Part shown: one piece after another, positions 1 through 10,528 of the stretch
Position numbering within the stretch: the first letter of the stretch is position 1
How the letters are laid out: every line of letters begins with the position of its first letter
Source of the DNA: Lycium barbarum
Lineage: Eukaryota > Streptophyta > Magnoliopsida > Solanales > Solanaceae
Length of the DNA stretch: 64,000 bases
Reading direction: 5' to 3'
NCBI RefSeq assembly: GCF_019175385.1
Contig: NC_083343.1
Span: 55,698,457 to 55,762,456 of the forward strand
The notes under the pieces: generated by a model
Seen by the model: the letters and a program-made list of their open reading frames with translations, nothing else
Database searches by the model: none
What the model was told of the DNA's origin: nothing
Position numbers and translations under genes: made by a program

Positions 1-775
1 TCCACCCTCAGAGCAGACAGGCCGAACACACTAGGCAAATGCTAGAAGATATGTTTTGGGCCTGTATTATTGACTTCGTAGGTAGCTGGGATGATCACCG
101 CCATGGATTGAGTTGCTTATAATAACAACTACTATTCTAACGTCTAGAGGGCTCCTATGAGGCTTTGTATGGCAGAAAAATTCAGGTCACTGAACGGCTA
201 GTTCGATACTGGCGAAACAGAATTAATCGGTCCAGATATGATCCAATAAGCCGTTGATAAAGTGAAACTTATCCGAGAGAGACAATTAGCAGCTTCGAGT
301 CGACAGAAGTCATATTCTGATAAGTGACATCGACCCTGGGAGTTCCAGGTCGGTAATTGAGCATTTTTTTGAAAGGATCGCCTATGAAAGGCATAATGCA
401 ATTCAGCAAGAAAAAAGGGTAAGCTCAGCCCGCGACGTATCGGACTTTATTCGATTGTTTGAAAAATTAAGAATGTCTCCTATGGATTAGATTTACCATC
501 TGATCTGGAAGTGGTACATCGGGCATTTCATGTATCTATACTTCGTGAATGCGTCGGTGGCCCTCCCAAAATATTTCCAGTAGAAGAGATTTAAGTGACG
601 GAGGAATTTTTTGATGAAGAACAATCTATAATTATTCTGGATCGCCAGGGGTAGAGATTACACACTAAATATATACCCCCTATTAAGGTCTTGTGGCAAG
701 ACAATAATGGAGAAGTAATGACCTTGGAAGTTGAGGACGGAATGAAAAAGAAGTGCCCTCACTTGTCTCTTATGC
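1..775 (+). pseudogene. Element A: decayed 3' end of pol (integrase core to chromodomain)
   Basis: Translation in shifting frames gives the end of a Ty3/gypsy integrase: the HPQ...QAE-type stretch carrying the third catalytic residue at the very start, the DFVGSWDDH block near 70-110, and a basic GPY/F-like region around 390-480. A chromodomain-like piece (PIKVLWQDNNGEVMTLEVED) lies near 680-740. Stop codons and frameshifts occur throughout, so no protein is expected. The piece is cut by the left edge of the window. It is followed by about 115 bp of non-coding DNA and then the plus-strand primer and 3' LTR of the same element. The assignment to chromoviruses rests on the chromodomain after the integrase; the exact lineage (Tekay/Del-like) is inferred. 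Confidence 0.85.
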
Positions 776-890
776 CCACCGGTAATCTAAATTCCTTACT
801 TGGCTAAATTCAAAGATGAATGCGTATAAATTGTGTTGACCATAAAAAGAAACTCCCCCGAAGTGCTTACAGACCCTACAAGACTAATCT

Positions 891-926
891 AACATTCGAG
901 GACGAATGTTTTAAAGGGGGGGAGGA
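891..926 (+). other. Element A: pre-PPT hairpin and polypurine tract
   Basis: The 20-mer AACATTCGAGGACGAATGTT at 891-910 is an inverted repeat (8-bp arms, 4-nt loop). It is followed by a purine-rich run ending in GGGGGGGAGGA directly before the LTR TG. The purine run is the expected plus-strand primer for reverse transcription. The same hairpin recurs before the other PPTs in the window. Confidence 0.85.
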
Positions 927-3900
927 TGTTATATCCCGTACTTTCGCGTATTCGGAAAAATTTGAGATAATTTTGATTTGTAAGGAATAAGGCCATATGT
1001 TGATTTGAATTAGTATATGTGTGTGTTGTTCACGAAAGATATTGGTGTGGAAACACGGAGGAAGGCCAAGGGCAAAAATTGGAATTTTGAAAATTAGTTT
1101 CGGGAATTACAAAACGAGAATTATCATTAATTGGGCTCAAATAAAAGAGAAACATGAGGCCCAAAATGAGGTGGGGTGGCCGGCCATGTTCCTTGGCCCA
1201 ACCACCAAATTAATGAATATTTTTCCATGTGACATAATTAATATAAGAGTCTTCATCTATTAGAAGACTCAAGAAGCAAAAGGAAGAGAGAGAGAAAAAC
1301 AAAAGATGAAGAGCAAGGAGATAAGGGCCATTTCGGCCAAGGCAAGGGGAATTTCACTCCTCAAAATCTTGCCTCTAAAATTATTGTTTTGTGATTTTCC
1401 TACTATATTAAAGGCCCTCTACAACATGGTGCAATTGTTTGGGAAGAAAGAGCACTAGTTCCTCCAATATGACAACATAGTTGAGTGAAGGAGATTGAAG
1501 AAAAAGGTAAGAATTCATTCCATGTTATTATGTTATGAAGGTTTGTTTTTGTTGTAGTGTATGAAAATGAGTAGAATTCATGAAAACATGAAAGTTTGCA
1601 AAGTGGGTGTGTATGTATATATGTGGTCGTGTACGTGCTTGGTTGTGTAGTTAAGATGTGTTGAATTTTATGTTGTATTCTAGTTGTGTGTAGGGTGGAA
1701 TGTATATTGGAAATGAAAGTTGAATGAATTTGGTTGGAGTTGGAAAGATGATATGTGGCCGTGAGGTGTATTGGAATTGGAATGGGAATGAATCACTTTT
1801 GTTTAATATGTTAGTTGTGTTGTTGTGATGCTTGCAATGTAAATGAAGATAAAATGATATAAGTTTGCATTGAAATGGAATGTAGAAGTTTGTGTCGTTT
1901 AGTATGATTTTATGACATTATGAAAATGGAGTTGTTAAGGTGCAAATTATGATAATTGTTGATGAATTTGGGATATGGAAGCATGTTATGAATAAGTCTG
2001 TTAAAGATTAGAAGTTTTGAATGAATTATGACTCGGGCGGAAAGTTTGTATATTATGTATATCTTGTGAATATTTTGTAGAAATGATATGAAATGCTTCT
2101 AAATTGTATTGTAATGATCTTGAGTAGTAATGAATATGAAAATATTGAGCTTAGTTTGGAAGTGTGAAGTCGGAATGAACGTTATTGCATTATGTCGGAA
2201 AGTAGAACTAGTTGCCTTATATTGCGATGATTGTTGACATTGTTGATGTTGTTGGGTTGTTGTTGCTACTATTGAGCCGAGATGATTCTCGGGGGCGCTA
2301 TATTTATAGGGGAGGTGCTGCCGAAATTTCGGTAGACAAAACTGAAGTTAAGTGCATTCTTAAGTCTTGAAATTCCTAATTGGTAACAATGACCAATTGC
2401 AGATTTTGGACGAAACGGGAATCGAGTTTGAACGAGCGTACGAAGTGAGAAAGGTATGTAAGGCTAAACCATTCCTTCTTTTGGCATGTCCTAGGTATAC
2501 TAGGTCGATATCGGAGCCTTGGAGGCCATTCTGTTCTTGGAAATCCGAACTAGAAATTGGGTACTATTCATTCAATTCAATTGAAGCATAAAACTCTCAT
2601 TTGTGTTAAAAAGTGATCTAATGCCTGAAACGTTTGTAAATGTATTCGAATCGCTTCGAAACTTCCCCGTATGATCTCATAGACCCCAAATGTCCGTAAC
2701 TCATGTCCGCCACCTCGACTTGACCCGAGGTGGGCCCGCTAACTCCGAAACTCTTTTGTTTGCCCTATAAAGCTTATTTTTGTATAACGTCGGCAAAAGA
2801 CTTTTGTTTATGAACTTGGCTATTGTAAAATAATGTTTGGATTGCCACAATGTCCTAAATTATATTTTGAACTATAATTACCGTTTTGGAAATACTTTTG
2901 TGAAATGAACCCCGTTTTGATTAATTGTTCGAACTATTTTGACTAATGAGTCAACATGTGATTTTATCAAGTTTGCAAAAGTATTTTGATATATGAATTG
3001 CATTGTTTGCTCACGACTCCGCTCGTGCCCTTATTATGATTTCGTTCACCGGTTCTCAGGCCGGTTATGATTCGTGCGCCCTATGATTAATTCGGCCGTA
3101 TGCTGTGTTACGGTTCCCGAGACCTCGCCATAGGGCCGGGTTCCGTTTGGAGTTATGCTGTGATATGGCTGGTGATATGTTATGATGATATGTGTGTTCG
3201 GGGATGTACGGAGATTTGAACCTTCTGGTGTTATGCTGTGTGTGGCACCTGCGTCGGAGGGGTGACCACGTTCCTGAGCTTTGCATGATTTTTAATTGCA
3301 TTATGTACATACGTTTTGGTACAGATTTTCATATACTGGTCAGTATTCCTTTGTTTGTATCCTGTTTGGTTTCAGTTACGGTTTACACTTCTGCACTCTA
3401 TGATTTACATACTCAGTACATCTTTCGTACTGACCCCCTTTCTTCGGGGGCTGCGTTTCATGCCCGCAGGTACAGAGATCCGTGATCTGCCAGCATAGGC
3501 CACACGTCCTGCTATTATAGAGTGCTCCTTTTGATTCGGAGCCCATATGTCGGTATAAATATTTTGTGAGGTATATGTATCTGTATATTTGACTATTTGG
3601 GGTACGGCGGGGCCCTGTCCCGTCATATGTTTTCGTTTTGTATTTGTAGAGGTCTGTAGTCATGTTTGTGGGTCGAGGGTCCTATATGTGTCTGTTGGAT
3701 TAAGATCTGTGTCTTAATGCGGTCCGTCTGTTAAGGTGGCCAGAATGGCTCTTATGTTTATATTTATACATATGATCGGCGATGTGCATTCCGCCGCTTC
3801 TATTTGTTCCGGTATGATATTTTGTTATGCGACCGCTTAAGACAAGTTTTGTTTTAAACTATGTTTAAAATAACTATTATGAAATCTGAGTTAAGCTTTG

Positions 3901-3980
3901 ATTTGACGATTTGGCTCTTATGTCCGTTTGGGGTGCCCAAGTAGGGCGCCAGTCGCGGCCCACGGGGATGGGTCGTGACA
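927..3980 (+). repeat. Element A: 3' LTR (about 3.05 kb)
   Basis: Starts TGTTATATCCCG directly after the polypurine tract and ends GGTCGTGACA. The next five bases (ATAAT) are the expected right target duplication; the left copy lies outside the window. Landmarks in order: donor-like AAAAAG|GTAAG (GT at 1507), T/G-rich tract near 2230-2270, TAG|GGGAGGTGCTGCC at about 2305, donor-like AAG|GTATGTAAGG near 2455, GCCGG-rich repeats near 3050-3250, CAGTAC/GTACTG and CCCCC/GGGGG hairpins at 3414-3450, CTGAC at 3430-3434, acceptor-like CCCGCAG|GT (AG 3468-3469), and a GGCGGG/CCCGTC hairpin at 3606-3624. The element is inserted into the minus-strand LTR that resumes at 3981. Confidence 0.9.
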
Positions 3981-4091
3981 ATAATGATTGCCCCTTCGGG
4001 CAGCCGCTTCCAGCATAATAATGATGGCCCCTTCGGGCAGCCGCTTCCGGCTTAACAATGATGGCCCCTTCGGGCAGCCGCTTCCGGCTTA
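3981..4091. repeat. Three tandem 37-bp units
   Basis: Units at 3981-4017, 4018-4054 and 4055-4091 each hold CCCCTTCGGGCAGCCGCTTC with only a few substitutions. They sit in the part of the LTR where other families also carry tandem repeats. Confidence 0.95.
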
Positions 4092-6023
4092 ATATCACCA
4101 TCATATCAACACAAACTCAATCCACAAATATCAATTTCAATTCATATAATAAGTCACTAAACAATTCATCACAATCTAGTTATTAGCCTTAGTCTTTATA
4201 AGAAGTTATCAAATTTTTGTCTCGCTAGACTCAGGAGGACATACTTCCAGGTTTGAGGGTAGAATTGTTATGAAATTCTTACTACTTATAGTCTAATCAA
4301 TTTCATCTTATTGCCCTACTCAAAGAATAAATGATCATATCAATACAAAGGGATGATACTATGGAATGTAAACATAAATCGTAAATGAAATGAAGTAGTA
4401 AAATATCGCACCCCTTTCGGAGTGGTTTTGAAAATCAAACTTTATGTTTCCTTTAGTATAAAACTCATTTCTTCTAAATCATTAGTAAAACCATATACAC
4501 AACTCAACTTGGCATCTTATGGGTGTTCCCTTTGGAACAGAATAGGAGTACAATATCAATAAGCCATCACAAGAAACATTTAGACCTTATTCGTCTAAGA
4601 ATGGAATCATATGGAGTACATATAGAATGAATAACAGCAAGAATCATGCCAAAGGAAGAAAGGTTTGCCTTACATACCTTGTCGCTTACGTGATTAGCTT
4701 AACTTATGCTTCCAAACACTGGCCAATTTACAATCAAGGTAAAGGAAACTGTAGACAACTTGAAAGAGGCTCATATACTTCTCTAAGCTCGTAATTAACT
4801 TTCGTAAATTCGGGCAGCATTTTCCCTGAAAACTTCGTTTCCCTCTAATTCCAATTCAATTTAACAACGCAATCAGCAACCAACAACAACAACAACAACC
4901 ATCTCATATAAGCCTCTTTAAACTCAAAGCATCAACTCCCAAAGATATACACCAAAACAGCCCAGTATACGCTTTGTATACGATATCTACATTCACTTTA
5001 TTCTCCTAAATTCAAGAACTCCAACTTATCAAAAACATCAACACAAATATCAACAATCAATTTATATCAATATCCAACTAATTCTATCCATTTAATCATA
5101 CCAAAACAGACCCCAACTTATTTGATATCCAAAAATGATAACCGAACTTTCCACGTTATTTTCTCTATTGTAACCCGTCAAATCTATCAATGATCATGAT
5201 AAGAACATAATTAACATTTTAAAAATACCTTATCTGAGCAGCCACCACGAAGCCAACATCCCCCAAGTTCAAAGTTTAGCTTAAAATGACGGCAACAACT
5301 CATACTACACTTTATCATTCACGAGCCTGGGGATTCGAGGCCTCGAACTTGCTCGATTCTCCACTTTCTCTTTCTAACTCTCCTCTCTCTCTAAAAGTTT
5401 GTAGACTGCTTGATTTGTAAAATGAGTGAATTTGTATGCATTTAGCCCTTATATATGGGTCTTGGGTCGGTTCCCACCGACCTTGAGTCGGGTTGGGCCG
5501 AGCCCACTGCCCAGCTTGACCTTGCTGCATTAAAACGTCAATAAATTTTTATCCCTATGTCGTGTGAAGGCCCATGACCTATGGTTGGAAGGCTAATTCA
5601 ATTATCTACAACTGTCATATTTGGAGTTTTCCCATATTCCCAAATAATGATGGGGTTATGGCCTCCCGAAGTCAGATAACCCAAAAACGTAACTTAAAAA
5701 CATCTTTTTAGAGGGCTTTCACTTTGATTTGGCTCAAGGGTCCTTCTTGAGTTGTACTTCACATATATTATCCATATAACTTGGCATATGTCCTTTATAA
5801 AATCTCAACATGTGGACCCTACCTCAGCTTACGATTACGAGGGCTATATATCTTTTAACGTATCATTCCAATCGTATTGTACGAATTCCAAATATCGTAC
5901 TCATGCTATCCTCATGCTAATACAGTAGAATTTCATCCTTTATACTTGTAATATTTTCTCCTCCTTGATCTCATATTAAGCCGTCTGTAGCCTTAGTAAC
6001 ACGAAATTTTCTAGGGCGTAACA
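3981..6023 (-). repeat. Minus-strand LTR fragment, 3' part cut off
   Basis: Read on the minus strand the LTR starts TGTTACGCCC at 6023 and runs left. A TATA-like box lies near 5447-5457, a donor-like AAG|GTAT near 5226, TTTTCAG|GGAAAATGCTGCC near 4810-4830 and AAG|GTATGTAAGG near 4665-4680, in the order seen in the other LTRs. CAA-triplet runs (GTT on the minus strand) lie near 4880-4900. The acceptor-like block and TGACA end are missing because element A was inserted at 3980. No internal PBS or PPT adjoins it, so it is probably a solo LTR or a remnant. It breaks the 5' LTR of element X, whose last 19 bp follow. Confidence 0.75.
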
Positions 6024-6042
6024 CTCCGGTTGGGTCGTGACA
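6024..6042 (+). repeat. Element X: last 19 bp of 5' LTR
   Basis: CTCCGGTTGGGTCGTGACA matches the end of the LTR at 9677-9695 and is followed directly by a primer binding site. The rest of this 5' LTR is separated by the insertions to the left. Confidence 0.7.
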
Positions 6043-6046
6043 ATAG

Positions 6047-6059
6047 TGGTATTGGAGCC
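6047..6059 (+). other. Element X: primer binding site, initiator tRNA-Met type
   Basis: TGGTATTGGAGCC four bases after the LTR end resembles TGGTATCAGAGC, the complement of the 3' end of plant initiator tRNA-Met. It has two changes from that form. Confidence 0.8.
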
Positions 6060-6250
6060 GTTCTGTCCTAGGTGTGTCTACGAGCCGTGTCCAGTTCAGT
6101 CTTCTTTATGGGTGTGTTGCGGGACACACTTATAAGCAGGAAGTTGCGCGAATTTTAGGAATGAATGACCTTCTTTTTTCATAAGATCGTGCAATAGAGC
6201 CATGATATAAGGATTTCTCTATCCTTAACCGTGTATTATGTGTTTCAGAA

Positions 6251-7689
6251 ATGCCTGTAAAGAGGAAAGTTCCGGTAACCCAAAAGGGCAAGACAGTGGT
6301 AGAAAAGCGGGTTTAAAGAATACCACCACCAGTCATAGAGGGGGATGAGTCCCAGAATGAGGTTCCGTCTAGATCCTCCTACTCATTACCCGCTTCAGAG
6401 GAGAATGCGGGAGCCTCAGCCCCAGCTCCTCCACCAGATGCTTCGGGCCAAGATGTGAAAGAGGCCATTCATTTACTTACTCTATTGGTTGCCGCTCAGA
6501 CTCAGCAGCAAGGTACAGGGCAAGGTGATAGGGCAGTTAGTGCACGGGCCCGTGATTTTATTAGCTTGAACCCTCCGAAATTATTTGGGTCAAAGCCAAA
6601 TGAGAACCCTCAAAACTTTATTGATGGGATGTTGAGGACACTTCGGTTAATGTTTGCTTCAGACATTGAATCGGTAGAGTTGGCGTCCTATAGATTGTGG
6701 GATGTTGCGGTTCATTGGTACACAGTTTGGATGGCTTCACGAGGAGTCAATGCACCTCCTCCGGTATGGCAAGAATTTTTGGATGCCTTCCTTCGACATT
6801 ACTTACCTCCCAAGGTTAGGTGGGCTAGAGCCAACAAGTTCTTGAATCTTAGGCAAGGAGGTATGAGGCCTTATAGTATAGTATCCGCTTCAATTCTTTG
6901 GCAAGGTATGCTCCGGCCATGGTAGCGGATATGGGTGACCAAGTGTACCGATTTGTGAGGGGCCTAGGGCCACATTTGATGGATAGGTGCTTGACTGCGT
7001 CCTTTCAGGACAACATGGATATTTCACGCATTCAAGTCCATGCCCAGAATTTGGAGGAAAGCCAACAATCACAAAGAGGTGAACGTGAGCTTGATAGAGG
7101 TTATAACAAGAGGGCTAGATCTTCGGGTCCGACGGGCGAGTTTAGAAGAGGGCAAAGACAGTAGTTTTCTAGGCATTCAGGCCATCCTATGACTAGTTCG
7201 CCACCACGGTTTACAGGCCAGAGATTTGATAGATGTACTTATTCCGGGCCGAGTCAGAGTTTCAGGGCTTCAGGTTCTCATTTCAGAGGTGATTCGGGTC
7301 AGGCAAGGCCACCCGTGCCATGATGTTCTCAGTGCAGGAAGTTACATTGGGGCCAATGTCGATTAGGCTCAGAGGTTTGCTATACGTGCAGTCGGCTAGG
7401 CCATATGATGTGTGACTGCTCCTTGGTTGGTGGAAGGGGTAGAGTCCAGCCTTCAGGATCGGCAGTCGGGCCTTCATCATCGATACGCCCTTTGGGGAAA
7501 GGTTCACAGGCGCCGATCAGCCATGGTAGAGGTAGAGGGAGAGCTCTCAACTCTAGTAGTCCTCAGCACCGTATTTATGCTTTGGCTGGGCGCCAGGATC
7601 TTGAGCCTTCCCCCGATGTCGTCACAGGTATATTATCAGTATTTTCTCATGATGTATATACTTTGATAGATCCGGGCTCCACAGTCCAT
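6251..7689 (+). pseudogene. Element X: broken gag and start of protease
   Basis: The gag start codon is at 6251, right after TTTCAG|AA. A stop follows after about 20 codons (6314 region). The capsid-like retrotransposon gag domain is readable at 6455-6890 (ARDFISLNPPKLFGSKP, then the YRLWDVAVHWY block). A frameshift near 6890 moves the frame, and another stop lies near 7162. The CCHC knuckle is intact at about 7378-7419 (CYTCSRLGHMMCDC). The protease motif LIDPGST follows near 7665-7685, where the coding sequence stops at the junction with an LTR. Reverse transcriptase, RNase H and integrase are absent, presumably deleted. In the family, gag forms the virus-like particle and the protease cuts the polyprotein. 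Confidence 0.9.
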
Positions 7690-7756
7690 ATAAGGAGGGT
7701 CCGTATAACATTACCTTTATAGAAAGGGAAGTTTCCATTGTGGTGTTATATGGTCC

Positions 7757-7796
7757 ACTTATACGGACCGTATAATATTATACGGATCGTATAAGT
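7757..7796. promoter_or_regulatory. Promoter-proximal palindrome of the X LTR
   Basis: Two 20-bp arms meet head to head and pair at 18 of 20 positions (ACTTATACGGACCGTATAAT and its near complement). It lies about 27 bp upstream of the TATA box. Further CCGTATAA copies lie just upstream. Function is unknown. Confidence 0.75.
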
Positions 7797-7822
7797 CCGT
7801 CGAGTAGATTTTTATTTTTTTG

Positions 7823-7830
7823 TATAAATA
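7823..7830 (+). promoter_or_regulatory. TATA box of the X LTR
   Basis: TATAAATA is followed by GC-containing transcribed-looking sequence. It is the expected RNA polymerase II promoter that separates U3 from R. The start site itself cannot be fixed from sequence alone. Confidence 0.6.
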
Positions 7831-8845
7831 GATGGCCCTTGTTCTTTTATTTCAGTTCTCACATTTCCACATGTCTTGAGAGCGCCAAAACGTTCTCCCA
7901 GCATATTCCACTCCAACCAAAGAGATTACAAAGATCAAGAGGCAAGAATCAAGGTACCCATGTGTTAGAAGTCTTGCTAGGGTTAGTAGGCTACAAGAAA
8001 TTCTTGGGTATTGAAGCTAGGGTTTTCACATAAGTTGATAGCTGCTCGAAAGCTCATTCCCATGAGATAAAAGGTTAGTTTTCATGCTTATTTCAGGTTA
8101 TCATGAATGCTTGGTTGTTGAACAACTTGGGTAGAAGAAGAAAGTAGAAAATGAGGTCTAAATGTAGCTTTTGTGATGTTTTTGAGTAGTAAGGTAACTT
8201 GAGTCATGATTCTAAGTTTGATATAGGTATAATCTTTTTATGGAAGGTAGTAATAGTGATGAGGAAGCGTTGTATGAAAATGTGCTAAGAATGGGAGTGA
8301 AGTTATTAGTATAAGTTGAGCATGAGAATGAATTTTGAAGGCTTAATGGAATGTGATTACTTGATTATGATATTGTGGATGTTATTATGGATGTTTGGGA
8401 GTTGTTTTGTAATACGGTGGAAGTTGACGAAATAGGGGAAATGCTGCCCAATTTTCATTAGATCAAGAATTATTCTAGTCTGAATTTAAGAGTATCATCA
8501 AGGCTTAACCATGGTATGAATCCTTCTAAATGTAGATTTTTCAAGCTTCAACGGTGAACGTTAAGTAGTTAAGAAGACCAAGGGGTATATAAGGTTAACC
8601 CTTCTTTCATTAAGGCATGATTACTTTGTTATATACCCTCTCATGAGTTCCATAATGTCTTCCGAATGACTCTATCTCTAAAAGTTACTAAAGCTCATGA
8701 TCCTCGATACTTTCACGATGCTATTACCTCCCTTATATGATAGTTGATCCTCTAAGGATAGACGTAACGAAAACGATGATGGTGCTGATGTTGATGATAC
8801 TTATGGACTCTTATGTATACGTGTCTAAGTATGTATGAATGTTAT

Positions 8846-9005
8846 GTAACACCGAGCTTATATGGCCGGGTATGATACCTATCACGCGCACACTACTGCC
8901 GTTGGGTACGGATACCACTGAGCCTTGGTAGGGCCACGTATGTATAACACCGAGCCTTGTCATGGCCGGGTATGTGAAACACCGAACCTTCATGGTCAGG
9001 TATGA
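8846..9005. repeat. Degenerate tandem repeats (AACACCGAGCCTT...GGCCGGGTATG)
   Basis: About four imperfect units of 27-35 bp, each with ACCGAGCCTT followed by a GGCCGGGTATG-like end. They lie in the same LTR position as the tandem zones of the other families. Confidence 0.75.
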
Positions 9006-9695
9006 TACAAACATATTTATATATATACATGAGTAAGCATTAAAAATGGAATGTCCCTATGAGAGACAAGTAAGTAAATATGATGATGGCCATTAGAGGT
9101 ACAAATGGCTCTATTGCCTTCCGATTCTTCTATCTTATGTTATTTCTTATGCTATTTCTTATGCTACTACTATGATGTTGATTATGCTTTACATACTCAG
9201 TACATTATTCGTATTGTCGTCCTTTTGTTTGTAGACGCTGCGTCATGCCCGCAGGTGGACAGGGAGACAGGCTTGATCCATAGATTTTTTGTTCAGGGAC
9301 TGCATAGAGGAGCTTCATTTCATCCAAAGCTACAATTGTTGGTATTATTCTTTTGTGTACATACATATGGGCTTGGTGGGGTCCTATCCCGTCTATATGA
9401 TGTTACATACTCATCTTAGAGGCTCGTAGACAGTTGTGTATGGTTAGATGTCTTGTAGCCTTGTCGGCTCACATTTTGTATATTATTTTGTTAGCCTCGT
9501 CGGCTTGTGCATATGGACATAAGCATTGTTATTGATGATGATAAAAATGTGTTGTTGCCCGATGTGATTGGCATTGTGGATGTATAGAATTTATGAGTAG
9601 GTCATGTGGCTCACCTAGATGTGAATGTACGGTAATAGGTGCCCGGTTGGGTTAGCACCGGGTGCCCGTCATGGCCCTCCGGTCGAGTCGTGACA

Positions 9696-9974
9696 AACAG
9701 TTGACGGTACATACAAATCAGCGAGGAGCCGTAACGATTAGGAGTTAAGATCACCATAATGGGAACAGAGCAATAACTGGATATTAGTTGGCCACTGACT
9801 ATATACATAAGAACAGAAGGCTATAAAACTTATGGATGAATTCGACAAAGAGTTAAGGGAAAATGAGAGGAGACTGATAAGCTCACATTGCAAGGGTATG
9901 AAAACCAGGGTTAAGATAAGGGCAATCAGTGAAAACTTTAAGCTCGCAAGCTATAACATTAGAGGACGAATGTT
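9696..9974 (+). other. Element Y: non-coding 3' end of the internal region
   Basis: No gag or pol frame is readable. The stretch is purine-rich and ends in the pre-PPT hairpin (9955-9974, AACATTAGAGGACGAATGTT, one arm base changed). Element X sits directly to the left, so the rest of Y is displaced or lost. Confidence 0.65.
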
Positions 9975-9989
9975 TTAAGGGGGGGAGGA
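9975..9989 (+). other. Element Y: polypurine tract
   Basis: TTAAGGGGGGGAGGA runs up to the LTR TG at 9990, as before the LTRs of elements A and LARD. Confidence 0.85.
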
Positions 9990-10394
9990 TGTTACATCCC
10001 ATACTTGCGGATAAGCACTTATCAAATTTGAGCATAAGAATATTGGACTACGGCTGAGTAAAGAATCTTCAGAGTATAAGAGACGAAGCATTATTAAGTA
10101 CATTCTATGAGTAAAGGATACATATGAGGAATTCCGGGAGGTCCTATAAAGAATTGAGTGGAAGGAATTGAGTTAGTATGACTTTGGAAAAAAGATAAGC
10201 GTCACTTTGAACAACAAAGTATAAGTCAACTTGGGGAAAGAATATCTTTTAGTATATGAGGAGTTTTGAAGTGAAACGAAAGCCTAAAATGAAGTTCGGG
10301 AAGTCTAGTTTCCAACGCAATAAACCGTGCATCGATCAGGCATCAGAATCAAACATTGAAGGAATTTCAAGACGAACTACCAGGGCAGAGGATA

Positions 10395-10481
10395 ACTCTG
10401 CCCGAACGCGCCAGGAAGTAGCGCGAACGCGTAGAGGAGCAACTCTGCGCGAACGCGCCACAAGGCTGCGCGATCGCGCAG
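10395..10481. repeat. CpG-rich repeat array with palindrome upstream of the Y LTR promoter
   Basis: Repeated CGCGAACGCG-like units, with CTGCCC or CTGCGC in front, end in the perfect 16-bp palindrome CTGCGCGATCGCGCAG (10466-10481). The base composition is strikingly unlike the AT-rich surroundings. It lies about 40 bp upstream of the TATA box. Confidence 0.8.
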
Positions 10482-10520
10482 AGCAAATTTTAGGTCGGTG
10501 GAACCCGACTCTAGAACACT

Positions 10521-10528
10521 ATATAAAA
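10521..10528 (+). promoter_or_regulatory. TATA box of the Y LTR
   Basis: ATATAAAA lies in CTATATAAAACC, followed by C-rich sequence. This is the likely promoter of this LTR. Confidence 0.6.

Larger units (their letters stand above)
7690..9695 (+). repeat. Element X: 3' LTR, 5' end truncated
   Basis: No TGTTA start is present; the LTR begins abruptly after the protease codons, so pol and the LTR start were probably lost in one deletion. It ends GTCGAGTCGTGACA like the tail at 6024-6042. Features: palindromes at 7757-7796, TATAAATA at 7823-7830, TAG|GGGAAATGCTGCCC near 8435, repeat zone 8846-9005, CAGTAC hairpin from 9198 and acceptor-like CCCGCAG|GT (AG 9253-9254). The CTRAY branch motif is mutated here (GTATTGTC). 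Confidence 0.8.

Noticed and set aside
4018..4091. Possible CRISPR-like or satellite array
   Set aside because: Only three abutting 37-bp units with no spacers, in plant retrotransposon DNA.
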